This document shows positions 50,232-59,437 of a DNA stretch of 64,000 nt, piece after piece. Source of the stretch: Danxiaibacter sp048498555 (GTDB taxonomy: Bacteria > Bacteroidota > Bacteroidia > Chitinophagales > Chitinophagaceae); the NCBI GenBank assembly GCA_048498555.1, contig JBEHXT010000016.1, positions 82,940 to 146,939 of the forward strand, given 5' to 3'. Made by a program: the position numbers and the translations under genes. The first letter of the stretch is position 1. The number at the start of each line of letters is the position of its first letter. Under the pieces are notes generated by a model. That model was given only the letters and a program-made list of their open reading frames with translations. It was not told the origin of the DNA and ran no database searches.

Positions 50232-50792
50232 TTACACTTCGTCGAGCGATTTGCGTTTGTTTTCTTTAATATTTCTGAAGTGTGTCGGCGTAAAGCCTGT
50301 TACTTTTTTAAACTGGCTGCTTAAATGCGCAACACTGCTGTACCCCATTTTATAGGCTATTTCTGAGAGAGTTAATTCATTGTAAACAATCAGTTCTTTT
50401 ACACGCTCAATTTTTTGCGCAATAAAATATTTTTCAATAGTAGTGCCTTCTACCTCTGAAAACAGCGTGCTTAAATAGTTGTACTCATAATGCAGTTCAG
50501 ATGAAATGTATGTAGATAGGTTGAATGGTTTATCTTCTTCTGAGTAATGCACCAGCTTTACAATGATATTTTTAATTTTTTCGATGATGCGGCTTTTTTT
50601 GTCATCTATCACTTCAAAGCCAAGATGTTTTAGCTCATCGCTTATTTTGGAAAGTGTTTCACCTGTTGGCTCCTGGTTTATTTCAACCTCGCCAAGGTCA
50701 ACAGATACCGGCTCAATACCATTTTCTTCTAAAACCTCTTTCACTGCTGTTTTGCAACGGTTACAAACCATATTCTTTATATATATCTTCAT
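50232..50792 (-). CDS. HMA-AraC fusion: probable copper-responsive regulator
   Basis: This 186-residue regulator has an N-terminal HMA-like beta-alpha fold instead of a cupin. It runs MKIYIKNMVCNRCKTAV (CxxC at C10 and C13), then VSVDLGEVEIN, then KHLGFEVIDDKK, up to about residue 70. The C-terminal AraC domain (about 85-186) has LSEIAYKMGYSSVAHLSSQFKKVTGFTPTHFR as its second helix-turn-helix. The gene lies 130 bases upstream of copA on the same strand. I infer that Cu(I) bound to the HMA module switches DNA binding at the copA and chaperone promoters. The architecture is recurrent in Bacteroidota, but I know of no detailed characterisation. Confidence 0.88.
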   Translation of the reverse strand: MKIYIKNMVCNRCKTAVKEVLEENGIEPVSVDLGEVEINQEPTGETLSKISDELKHLGFEVIDDKKSRIIEKIKNIIVKLVHYSEEDKPFNLSTYISSELHYEYNYLSTLFSEVEGTTIEKYFIAQKIERVKELIVYNELTLSEIAYKMGYSSVAHLSSQFKKVTGFTPTHFRNIKENKRKSLDEV

Positions 50793-50811
50793 GAATTAAG
50801 CTTCTGTTTTA

Positions 50812-50819
50812 CAAATCTA
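50812..50819 (-). promoter_or_regulatory. -7 element of the HMA-AraC gene
   Basis: On the minus strand TAGATTTG matches TAnnTTTG exactly, 20 bases before the ATG at 50792. The bipartite element seen at copA is absent here, so this gene is probably expressed constitutively. Confidence 0.55.
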
Positions 50820-50970
50820 TTCAGAATAATTAAATTCATCCTAAAGTACAGGTCGTTGTATATGTAACCAATAAATATATTACAGGTATTACGGGCTTTT
50901 GCGGCCTTAATTTTATGATAATTAGTGTTAGCAGACATCTTTTCATTTCATAAAATGCCTATAATTCCTT

Positions 50971-50978
50971 TACTTTTG
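50971..50978 (+). promoter_or_regulatory. -7 element of the SNF2 helicase gene
   Basis: TACTTTTG matches TAnnTTTG, 76 bases before the ATG at 51055. No clear -33 partner is visible. Confidence 0.4.
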
Positions 50979-51054
50979 CAAATTGCTCTTTTCTGAACGG
51001 TTGATGTTTATTCATGGTTTTTGAACAGGCATCACAAACAAATTATAACATCGA

Positions 51055-54000
51055 ATGGCTTTACCGCACCTGGTTAAATACATATATAACAACGGAACTG
51101 ATGAAGTAATACGCAGAGGGAAGAAAATACACGCGATTGGGAATGTTGAATTGATTGAGTTTGATGATCTTGTTGGGTCTGTTACGCTTCGTGTGAAAGA
51201 TGATGCTTATTCTACTTACTATAAGGTTTACATAAGCAAATTTAAAGATCCCAAAACGCTATCTGTGCGTTGCGGTTGTCCTTATAACCTGGGGGAAATA
51301 TGCAGGCATGAAGCAGCAGCGCTGTTTCAATTGCAGGAAATGCTCGATAAGAATTTATTGGGCGATAAAGAGCTTGAATACGATCAAAAACATACGGTAA
51401 TAAAAATGAAGCAGTTGGATCTTAAAATGATCAAACTGTTAACTGCTCAAAATTCGTTGGCAGAGGCTGAAAATTATTTGCGTAGCAACAAAGCGAATAT
51501 CCTGTTAGCCAAGGATGAACGTGTGAATGCAGAACTAGAATATGAAGGTGAAATTTACAAGCTGCTTATTCAAAAAAATGAGGAGCGGAATTTTGATACA
51601 AGCTGCACCTGCCATACAGATAGTAAACATCCGTTGTGCGTACACAAAGCTATTTTGCTTCTTCAGTTGTTAAACAGCTTTGGCCCAAATTATTTTGATT
51701 CAATACGCAATTGGGATAAGGAAAAGGATAAACTGTTGGGGTTATATGGTTATTCCCTCGGCGATGATATTGAAGGTAAGTTTGAGTTTACATATACTGA
51801 TGGTAAACCTTTTTTGCGTGTACTGGACCCATCAATAAAAAGGGTGGCTCCGCCTTCTCAGCCATTACGGCCCAAGACTGTTGTAGAGCCGGATGTAATG
51901 GTTGCAGAAACGGAATCGCAGAAAACACAATACAAAGCCGGGATTGTTATCAGCTACAACGCACATCAATATCCTTATGTGCAGCTTGATTTGATTCAGG
52001 GTGAAGCGAACGACGATAATTCTGCTTATGTAGGAAAAGTTGAAAAGCTTGACCTAGCAAAATTTATCAATACAGAAATTTTCAATGAGGATGATAAAGG
52101 CGTTGTACAACAGTTGCGTAAATTGTTGCCCGGCGAAGTAAGCAGGTACCTTAACAGGAATTCTCCGTTTAGTGGCATATGGGAAAACATTATTCAGCAA
52201 CACGATGATGAGCTACCTGAAGAAACACGCCACCTGATCATTGAATATCTTCAACCTAAATTCAAAAAGATTTTTGCAGACATAGCTGAAAGCAATTTTG
52301 TATTCTTTTTGCCACAACGAAAGTCATTTCAAACCGCTAACCTACAGAAAGTACAAATTGCGAAGGACTTTATAGTGCCTGAGTTTTCCGTTTATTATAC
52401 TGAAGCCGGTTATGAAGTAAAATGTAATGTCCGCCTGCCAGAAGGCGTTTACAGCGTTGGTGATAATGAGATTTCTTCTTCATTGATTTACCGTTTTCAC
52501 GACACTGTTTACTTGTGGCAAAGGCCAGAGGATATTGCTGTTGTTGAGAAATTTCTCCCAGGCGGAAAAATGCTCATAACTCAGCATGAGTGGAACAAGC
52601 AGTTGATAGATTTTATTTTGCCGCTCACGAAAGAGTATAATGTTCAGTTTGTAAACGTTGAACGTGAAGACTTAAAAGATACAAAGCCGGAAGTTAAACT
52701 TCTTTTAAAAGAGAAAGGCGACTACCTGTTGCTGCAGCCGGTATTTAACTATAACGGTTATGATATAAGGCCCACCGATAAGGAAAAGATTATTCTTCCT
52801 TTGATGGATAAGCTCTTAATCGTTCACCGTAATACGCAGGCGGAAAACAACCTGTTTGATAAATTATCTAACCTGCACTCTCATTTTATAAGAACAGAAG
52901 ATGGTAATACGCTTGCTTTAAAAGGTTCTGAAGTATTAAAGAATAACTGGTTCTTTTTGTTTGTTGATGCGGTTAAAGAAATGGACATTCCTGTTTATGG
53001 CTTTGAATCGTTGAAAAACTTCCGCTTTAATACAGCAAAACCATCTACCAAAATTTATATCAGCAGTCATACAGACTGGTTTGATGCCAAGATCGATATT
53101 CATTTCGGCGAACAAAAAGTTACTGTTGCTGATGTGAAAAAGGCATTGGCAAACAAGCAGCAATTTGTACAGCTGCAGGATGGAACACTCGGTATTTTAC
53201 CTGAAGAGTGGATTAAGAAATACTCGTTGTTGTTCCGCGTGGGCGAAGGCAAAGCTTCACACATCAAGCTGAGCAAGTATCATTACAGTGTAATTGAAGA
53301 ATTATATAATCAGCGTGATGAAGAAGAGCTGTTCTTCCAGTTGGAAGCTAAATATGAAAATCTAAAAAATTTCCAGTCGATTCAGGAAATAAGCGCGCCG
53401 CAACATTTAAAACAGATATTGCGCCCTTACCAGGAATCCGGCTTTCAGTGGCTCAACTATCTGAGCGAAGTGCGTTGGGGTGGTATTCTTGCAGATGATA
53501 TGGGTTTGGGTAAAACCATCCAGGCTTTGTCCTTCCTTTATCATTTAAAGGATGTAAATAAAACATTGAAGGCGTTGGTTGTTTGTCCTACAACGCTAAT
53601 GTATAACTGGGAAAATGAAATCAAGAAGTTTGCCCCCGGATTGAAATATTATATTCATCATGGCGGAAGCAGGACTGCAGAATTGATCGTTCACCAGAAT
53701 ATTGATATCATTATTACAACATACGGCACCTTGCGTAGCGATATCAAACAATTTGTTGAAGTTGAGTTTGATTATGTAGTGCTGGATGAAAGCCAGGCAA
53801 TTAAAAACCCTGCAAGTAAGGTTACAAAAGCTGCGTGTTTATTGAAATCAAAAAGCAAGCTTTGTTTGAGTGGTACGCCATTACAGAACAATACTTTTGA
53901 TATTTATGCGCAGATGAATTTCTTAAATCCCGGCATGCTTGGGTCGATGGAATTCTTTAAGCAGGAGTTTGCTGTGCCTATTGATAAATTTGGCGAGAGA

Positions 54001-54807
54001 GAACAAAAGGACCACCTGCGTAAATTGTTGTTCCCATTCATACTTCGCCGTACAAAAGAGCAGGTGGCACAAGATCTTCCTGATAAATCAGAAATGATCC
54101 TGTTCTGCGAAATGAGCAAAGAACAAAGGGATATTTACGACGCATTCCGTAACGACTACCGTGATAAAATTCTTGGCGTTGTTGATTCACAGGGCGTGCA
54201 GAAATCTCAGCTTACCATCCTGCAAGGTTTGATGAAGCTCAGGCAAATTTGTGATAGCCCTGCCATCATGAAAGATGATGAACAATATCCCAACGCGTCA
54301 GTTAAGCTGGAAGAGTTGGGAAGAGAGATCACCGAGAATATTAGTGACCACAAGGCGCTTGTGTTCTCTCAGTTTCTTGGTATGCTCGGCCTGATAAAGG
54401 AGAAGCTGAAAGAGCTGGGCGTTGATTACGAATATTTTGATGGAAGCACTTCTGCGCCTGACAGGGAAAAAGCTATTCAACGTTTCCAGAATGACGAGAA
54501 TTGCCGCGTGTTCCTGATCTCGCTCAAAGCAGGTGGTGTGGGTCTTAACCTTACTGCAGCTGATTACGTGTATATAGTTGACCCATGGTGGAATCCTGCC
54601 GTTGAACAGCAGGCCATTGACCGTACGCATCGTATTGGCCAGACAAAAAATATTTTTGCCTATCGTATGATCTGTAAAGACACAGTGGAAGATAAGATAC
54701 TTCAACTGCAAGAGAAGAAGCGCATGCTCGCCGCAGATCTTATCACCGATGATACCGGCTTTGTTAAGAGCCTTACCAGGGAAGATATTGAATATCTGTT
54801 TAGTTAA
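51055..54807 (+). CDS. SNF2-family helicase with SWIM zinc finger
   Basis: This 1250-residue cytoplasmic DNA translocase has an N-terminal SWIM finger, C73, C75, C83 and H85 (RCGCPYNLGEICRHEA). A second cysteine/histidine set, SCTCHTDSKHPLCVHKA (about 180-196), has the same CxCxnCxH pattern. A long middle region (about 280-790) has no recognised domain. The helicase core starts near 800: RPYQESGFQWLNYL, motif I DDMGLGKTIQAL, motif II DESQAIKN, motif III LSGTPLQNN, and in the second lobe FLISLKAGGVGLNLTAADYVYIVDPWWNPAVEQQAIDRTHRIGQ. Bacterial members (RapA/HepA relatives) remodel DNA-protein or transcription complexes. The gene is monocistronic. Confidence 0.93.
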   Translation: MALPHLVKYIYNNGTDEVIRRGKKIHAIGNVELIEFDDLVGSVTLRVKDDAYSTYYKVYISKFKDPKTLSVRCGCPYNLGEICRHEAAALFQLQEMLDKNLLGDKELEYDQKHTVIKMKQLDLKMIKLLTAQNSLAEAENYLRSNKANILLAKDERVNAELEYEGEIYKLLIQKNEERNFDTSCTCHTDSKHPLCVHKAILLLQLLNSFGPNYFDSIRNWDKEKDKLLGLYGYSLGDDIEGKFEFTYTDGKPFLRVLDPSIKRVAPPSQPLRPKTVVEPDVMVAETESQKTQYKAGIVISYNAHQYPYVQLDLIQGEANDDNSAYVGKVEKLDLAKFINTEIFNEDDKGVVQQLRKLLPGEVSRYLNRNSPFSGIWENIIQQHDDELPEETRHLIIEYLQPKFKKIFADIAESNFVFFLPQRKSFQTANLQKVQIAKDFIVPEFSVYYTEAGYEVKCNVRLPEGVYSVGDNEISSSLIYRFHDTVYLWQRPEDIAVVEKFLPGGKMLITQHEWNKQLIDFILPLTKEYNVQFVNVEREDLKDTKPEVKLLLKEKGDYLLLQPVFNYNGYDIRPTDKEKIILPLMDKLLIVHRNTQAENNLFDKLSNLHSHFIRTEDGNTLALKGSEVLKNNWFFLFVDAVKEMDIPVYGFESLKNFRFNTAKPSTKIYISSHTDWFDAKIDIHFGEQKVTVADVKKALANKQQFVQLQDGTLGILPEEWIKKYSLLFRVGEGKASHIKLSKYHYSVIEELYNQRDEEELFFQLEAKYENLKNFQSIQEISAPQHLKQILRPYQESGFQWLNYLSEVRWGGILADDMGLGKTIQALSFLYHLKDVNKTLKALVVCPTTLMYNWENEIKKFAPGLKYYIHHGGSRTAELIVHQNIDIIITTYGTLRSDIKQFVEVEFDYVVLDESQAIKNPASKVTKAACLLKSKSKLCLSGTPLQNNTFDIYAQMNFLNPGMLGSMEFFKQEFAVPIDKFGEREQKDHLRKLLFPFILRRTKEQVAQDLPDKSEMILFCEMSKEQRDIYDAFRNDYRDKILGVVDSQGVQKSQLTILQGLMKLRQICDSPAIMKDDEQYPNASVKLEELGREITENISDHKALVFSQFLGMLGLIKEKLKELGVDYEYFDGSTSAPDREKAIQRFQNDENCRVFLISLKAGGVGLNLTAADYVYIVDPWWNPAVEQQAIDRTHRIGQTKNIFAYRMICKDTVEDKILQLQEKKRMLAADLITDDTGFVKSLTREDIEYLFS

Positions 54808-55153
54808 GAGGAGTTGTAAGTTGTACGTGGTACGTTTTACGTTTATCACAGAGAAGAATGCCACCTCAACATTAAGTGTTGAATGCAAATAAAATCTAAA
54901 TATTTTTTAAGCTGCGGGGTTATTGGCTCCGCAGCTTTTTAATTTGAAGATGTGCTTATTACTTCGCACTAATCAACGTAAAACGTACCACGTACAACGT
55001 TTGGTAAACAAAGCCTTCTCCCAATTGTTATTACTTCAGTAACTTGCATTTAATAAGTTTGCCATAGCCAATAATACTTCCGCATAGTTTACTCATCATA
55101 GGTTTTGTTTCTCTGCTATGTGAAATTTGAGTTGTTTGCTGAAAACAGATGAT
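54808..55153. other. intergenic region, 346 bp, with a long inverted repeat
   Basis: A perfect 23-base inverted repeat (54820-54842 and 54976-54998, left arm beginning GTTGTACGTGGTACG) flanks a hairpin terminator. The right 150 bases should hold the promoter of the next gene, but no clear element is visible. Confidence 0.6.
54909..54942 (+). terminator. terminator of the SNF2 helicase gene
   Basis: AAGCTGCGG (54909-54917) pairs with CCGCAGCTT (54929-54937), with an 11-base loop and a T run after it, about 100 bases past the stop. Confidence 0.85.
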
Positions 55154-55876
55154 ATGAAAAAGTGTAGTTTTTCTCTCGGCAACCGCGTTTATACAAGCCT
55201 CACATATATGAGTATTATATGCATGTTTGTATTTACTTCATGTGCAACAACTGTATCGTCATTTGACGGCCCAAATAATGCAAAAAATATCCGTGCAACA
55301 GTTTATTTAAATGACAATTCAACCATGTTGGGCTACATCTCTTTCTCAAAAAAAAGCAATTCGATTTATGTGAAAACGCCACAACAGCGTAAAACCATTT
55401 CAGTTCCTTTATCCGAAGTGCAGGGCTATGACATGGATGATAATTATTATGCCTATAAATTATTGCATCCTGCGGGGAGAAACAGCTTGTACGGGGGCCA
55501 AAAATCTTTCAATGCCTTTGTAAAAAGGCTTACACCTGAACATTATTTTTTGCAGATATATGAATTGCAGGAATCAGTTCCTCAGCAAAAAAGCAGCCTG
55601 CCAAAAACTACAACTCATTATTATATTTCGCTGCCTAATAGTAGCGCAAATGAAATCTGGGATCTTGAAGGAGAGCAGTTTTTTCCGGACTTTCAACTAA
55701 AGATGTCAAACGTTGTAAATGAATGCCCCGAACTGGTTCAAAAGATCCAGCAAAAAGAAACAGGCTATTATCCTAAAAAGATAAGTTTTAAGAGTGGTAG
55801 TAAATTAAAAGTATTGATGAATATTGTGAATTACTATCAGCAATTCATAGAAAAGAATGAACAGGCTTTGCGATAA
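55154..55876 (+). CDS. hypothetical lipoprotein
   Basis: I do not recognise the family of this 240-residue protein. The start is the ATG at 55154 (MKKCSFSLGN), after which a hydrophobic segment leads to the lipobox VFTSC (C30). The mature part is strand-rich at first (RATVYLNDNSTMLGYISFSKKSNSIYV, RKTISVPLSEVQGYDMDDNYYAYKLL). It ends in a helical region (NVVNECPELVQKIQQKE, KVLMNIVNYYQQFIEKNEQAL). The pattern of a small beta-domain that modifies or senses, followed by a helical tail, is common among unannotated Bacteroidota surface lipoproteins. It stands alone. Confidence 0.75.
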   Translation: MKKCSFSLGNRVYTSLTYMSIICMFVFTSCATTVSSFDGPNNAKNIRATVYLNDNSTMLGYISFSKKSNSIYVKTPQQRKTISVPLSEVQGYDMDDNYYAYKLLHPAGRNSLYGGQKSFNAFVKRLTPEHYFLQIYELQESVPQQKSSLPKTTTHYYISLPNSSANEIWDLEGEQFFPDFQLKMSNVVNECPELVQKIQQKETGYYPKKISFKSGSKLKVLMNIVNYYQQFIEKNEQALR

Positions 55877-56201
55877 TTATTACAGGTTTTACTGCTGGCA
55901 TTTACTTTTATAAATGGCCACTGTCGCTATAAATAAACACATTCTGTTTCTTTTTTACTTTGAAATCCCCCCACATGAAATATTCGATTAAAATGAATAT
56001 AACTTCATTTTGAATTCTACCGCCTAATTATTGACTCTCACCGCTACTTCAAAAACACCATAGCAGAAAATCGGGAATTTGTCTAGCCAATTTAGGTGAA
56101 CACCGATTATATTGTTTTAAGTTTAAACTTAATAATAGCTTCATCCATCAAAACAAGCTGTCGAGAGGATTTCGACCCACAGACATTTAAAAAAAAGACG
56201 G
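55877..56201. other. intergenic region, 325 bp
   Basis: AT-rich. The only striking structure is a perfect 16-base palindrome, TTAAGTTTAAACTTAA (56117-56132), 70 bases before the receptor ATG. TACTTTG near 55956 is close to, but not, a full -7 element. Confidence 0.5.
56117..56132. promoter_or_regulatory. 16-bp perfect palindrome upstream of the receptor gene
   Basis: TTAAGTTTAAACTTAA is self-complementary throughout and lies where an operator of the outer-membrane receptor gene could be. No second copy was noticed in the window. Confidence 0.35.
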
Positions 56202-59096
56202 ATGAAAAAAGGCTCTTCGCTCTTACTCTTTTTGCTTTTTAGCAGTGTTATCCATTTAATGGCCCAGAGTGGATCTGTAAAAGGTATTTTGAAAGATACA
56301 ACAGTAAAACAATCTTTAAAGGGAGCGACGGTCAGCATTTTAGAAAAAACAGATTCATCAGTCGTGTTATATGGCCTGGCCGAAGAAGATGGCATCTTTC
56401 AACTAAGAAAAATTCCCGCAGGCCCACATATTCTAAGCATAAGTTTTCAAGGGTATGAAACAAAGTATAAGCCAATAAATATTCTTGCAGATTCAACGGT
56501 AAGTGCCGGCACTATTTATCTTCAGATGGCTGCCAATAATCTTGGTAATGTTACAGTGGAGGCACCCCCGGTTGTGGTGAAAAAAGATACAGTGGAATAT
56601 AATGCTTCCATGTTTAAAACAAAACCAAATGCAGTTGCAGAAGACTTGCTGAAAAAGCTTCCCGGCGTAGATGTTGGAACGGATGGAACCGTGAAAGCAC
56701 AGGGCGAACAAGTTCAGCGCATTTTGGTAGATGGTAAACGCTTTTTTGGTGATGACCCTAAAATGGCCACAAAGAATTTGCCTCCCGATGTTATTGACAA
56801 AATACAGGTGTTTGATGATCTGAGCGATCAAAGCAAGTTCACAGGCTTTGATGATGGCAACCGTGTTAAAACCATCAACATCACTACAAAGAAGAACATG
56901 CGTAAAGGCTATTTTGGCCGTGCGATTGCGGGCGTAGGAAATAAAGGGCTGTATGACGAAGCTTTAAATTTAAGCCGTTTTAAGGGTGATCAGCAGATGA
57001 CTGTTATTGGACAAGCAAATAACACCAATAATCAAAATTTTACAACCCAGGACATTCTTGGTGCTGGTGGTGGCGGAGGTAGAGGTTACGGTGGCGGTGG
57101 TGGCCGCGGTGGTGGCGGAATGCAGCCAACAAACAACAATAATGGAATAACAAAAACGCTGGCAGGTGGCATTAACTATCGCGACTCGTGGGGAAAGAAT
57201 ACAGATTTTTCAGGCAGTTATTTCTACAACAACATGCAGGTAGAAAAGGATCAGAAGAGTGCAACAGAAAATTTGTATCCAGGGCAACCATCTCAGTTCA
57301 ATGATAAGGATCAGTCATCGGCAAACAAAAATATCAACAATCGTCTTAACCTGAATCTTGAAACAAATTTTGATTCAGCCAATTCAATGATCATAAGGCC
57401 AAATGTAAGTTGGCAGGAATCCGATAATAGCTCGCAATCCATTTCTAACACTGTTAAAAGTGATAAAATAACACCAGTAAATAGTATTGCAGCCAATAGT
57501 AGTTCATACAATAGCGGCTACAATGGAACTGCGGATGTTTTGTTCAGGCATAAGTTCAAAAAGAAAGCAAGAACAGTTTCGTTTGATTTGAATTTTGGTG
57601 GCAGCTCAAACGACGGAAACGGCACTAACTATTCACTCAGCAAGTTTCACCAGTCAACAGGAGATTCTGTAAATACAATTAATCAACAGTATGTAAGTAA
57701 ATCGAATAGCCAAAGTATTAGTACAACAGTATCCTATACAGAACCAGTAACAAAGAACTCAATACTTGAGTTTAATTATAACTATTCGTACAATAAAAAC
57801 ACCTCAGATAAAACAACCTACGATTATAACTCGGATGATCAGAAATATAGTATCGTAGATAGCCTGCTTACCAATGCGTATGAGAATACTTATCATTCAA
57901 ACAGGCTTACGCTGAACTATCGCATTCAAAGCAAAAAAATGAATTTGAGCTTTGGTTCTGGTGTTCAGTTTGGTGACCTTACAAGTATTAATCGCACCAA
58001 GAATCTTGACCTGTCGCAGCATTACACAAACATTTATCCTACGGCTAACTTCAATTACAAATTCACGCCTACTTCAAACCTGCGGTTTAATTATTCGGGC
58101 AGAACGGCGCAGCCAAATGTTCAGCAATTGCAGCCTGTAATTGATAACAGCGATCCGATGAATGTTAAAGTAGGTAATCCGCTATTGAAACAGTCATTCA
58201 CCAATTCATTCAGGATGCTGTATACCAATTTTGATAATGTGAAGTTCAGAAACATGTTTGCTTCCGTCAATGCCAGCTTTGTTGGCAATGCTATTGTAAA
58301 TGCCACCACTACCAATTTGAAAACCGGCGTGGATACGTTAATACCGGTGAACATGAATGGTTCATACAATATATCAGCCTTTTTCAACTATGGCATTCAA
58401 TTGAAGCATCCAAAATCGAACCTGAACTTTACAACAAATTTCACCGATTCAAGAAGCGTTGGTTTGGTACGTACATTTGATAGCGTAGGTGCGCAGCCAT
58501 TAAACAAGCAAAATATCACAACGAATTATACAATTGGCGAGTCGGTTAAATGGACTACCAACCTGAAGGATAATTTTGATTTGAATTTTACTGCAACGCC
58601 AACGTACAATATTGCTAAATACTCTATTCAGCCTTCTCAGAATGCCAACTATTTTTCTTTGATATTGGGTGTAGAACCAACCTACTATACAAAGAGTGGA
58701 TGGGTATTGTCGTCAAACTTTAATTACACCTATTATGGTGGCCGCGCAACAGGTTACAATACAAGTGTGCCACTATGGAATGCATCCATAGCCAAACAGG
58801 TATTAAAAAATAAACGCGGAGAAATTAAGTTTACAGTATTTGATTTGTTGAATCAGAATGTAAGCGTAACACGCAATATAACGGACAACTATATACAGGA
58901 TGTTCATACCAAAGTCTTAACCAGGTATGCACTGTTGACCTTCACCTATAATCTTCGCACCTTTAAAGGCGCAGCGCCACAGCAACAGAGAAACAGGATG
59001 GGCCCGCCGTTTATGCGTGATGGCGGAGGTGGAAGAATGGGAAGGCCAGGAGGTATGCCGGGAGGCGGAATGCCACCACCACCGCCAGGGGAATAA
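56202..59096 (+). CDS. TonB-dependent receptor-type outer-membrane protein
   Basis: This 964-residue protein has a signal peptide ending at HLMAQ (residue 21). A CarboxypepD_reg-like beta-sandwich follows (24-110: GSVKGILKDTTVKQSLKGATVSIL). A plug-like region contains AEDLLKKLPGVDVGTDGTVKAQGEQVQRILVDGKRFFGDDPKMA. The rest is a long beta-barrel with repeated alternating strands, of the OMP_b-brl_3 type. Two low-complexity Gly-rich stretches occur, one at about 285-307 near the plug and one at the very C-terminus (GGGGRMGRPGGMPGGGMPP and a Pro run). A SusD partner is absent, so this is not a SusC pair; the ligand is unknown. A terminator follows. Confidence 0.9.
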   Translation: MKKGSSLLLFLLFSSVIHLMAQSGSVKGILKDTTVKQSLKGATVSILEKTDSSVVLYGLAEEDGIFQLRKIPAGPHILSISFQGYETKYKPINILADSTVSAGTIYLQMAANNLGNVTVEAPPVVVKKDTVEYNASMFKTKPNAVAEDLLKKLPGVDVGTDGTVKAQGEQVQRILVDGKRFFGDDPKMATKNLPPDVIDKIQVFDDLSDQSKFTGFDDGNRVKTINITTKKNMRKGYFGRAIAGVGNKGLYDEALNLSRFKGDQQMTVIGQANNTNNQNFTTQDILGAGGGGGRGYGGGGGRGGGGMQPTNNNNGITKTLAGGINYRDSWGKNTDFSGSYFYNNMQVEKDQKSATENLYPGQPSQFNDKDQSSANKNINNRLNLNLETNFDSANSMIIRPNVSWQESDNSSQSISNTVKSDKITPVNSIAANSSSYNSGYNGTADVLFRHKFKKKARTVSFDLNFGGSSNDGNGTNYSLSKFHQSTGDSVNTINQQYVSKSNSQSISTTVSYTEPVTKNSILEFNYNYSYNKNTSDKTTYDYNSDDQKYSIVDSLLTNAYENTYHSNRLTLNYRIQSKKMNLSFGSGVQFGDLTSINRTKNLDLSQHYTNIYPTANFNYKFTPTSNLRFNYSGRTAQPNVQQLQPVIDNSDPMNVKVGNPLLKQSFTNSFRMLYTNFDNVKFRNMFASVNASFVGNAIVNATTTNLKTGVDTLIPVNMNGSYNISAFFNYGIQLKHPKSNLNFTTNFTDSRSVGLVRTFDSVGAQPLNKQNITTNYTIGESVKWTTNLKDNFDLNFTATPTYNIAKYSIQPSQNANYFSLILGVEPTYYTKSGWVLSSNFNYTYYGGRATGYNTSVPLWNASIAKQVLKNKRGEIKFTVFDLLNQNVSVTRNITDNYIQDVHTKVLTRYALLTFTYNLRTFKGAAPQQQRNRMGPPFMRDGGGGRMGRPGGMPGGGMPPPPPGE

Positions 59097-59437
59097 AGCT
59101 GTTAACTGGCAGCTACTAGCTTTCAGCGATAAGCCGCCAGCACCATTGATTTTACATTTTTGATGGGTGAGCCATATGTCTTGGGATGTAATGCTCACCC
59201 TTCTTTTTTTGCGAAGGCTTATCGGGCTGGATATGGGAAACTGAATTCATATTAGTGTATATCACAAAAACGGAACCTGATTCACCTTAGCGCTTCGTAC
59301 TTCGTAAATCGTACTTTATAAATCGTGCTTGTTTTCACGAACCAACTCATTCTCCAATTTGTTAATTATTCAAGCGTTTCTTTTTTGTACCTTTTGCATG
59401 TAAATGCCATTAGAAAGGAGATGGGCTATCAAGAATT
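59097..59437. other. intergenic region, 341 bp
   Basis: It contains the receptor terminator and, at 59289-59330, a CGTACTTCGTAAATCGTAC series of the same type as the short repeats at 63290-63600. TACCTTTTG at about 59390 is one base off a -7 element for the patatin gene. Confidence 0.5.
59165..59210 (+). terminator. terminator of the TonB-type receptor gene
   Basis: GGGTGAGC (59165-59172) pairs with GCTCACCC (59193-59200), followed by TTCTTTTTTT. Confidence 0.85.

Noticed and set aside
56202..59096. SusC member of a polysaccharide utilisation locus
   Set aside because: No SusD gene follows, the barrel type differs and no glycosidase gene is adjacent.
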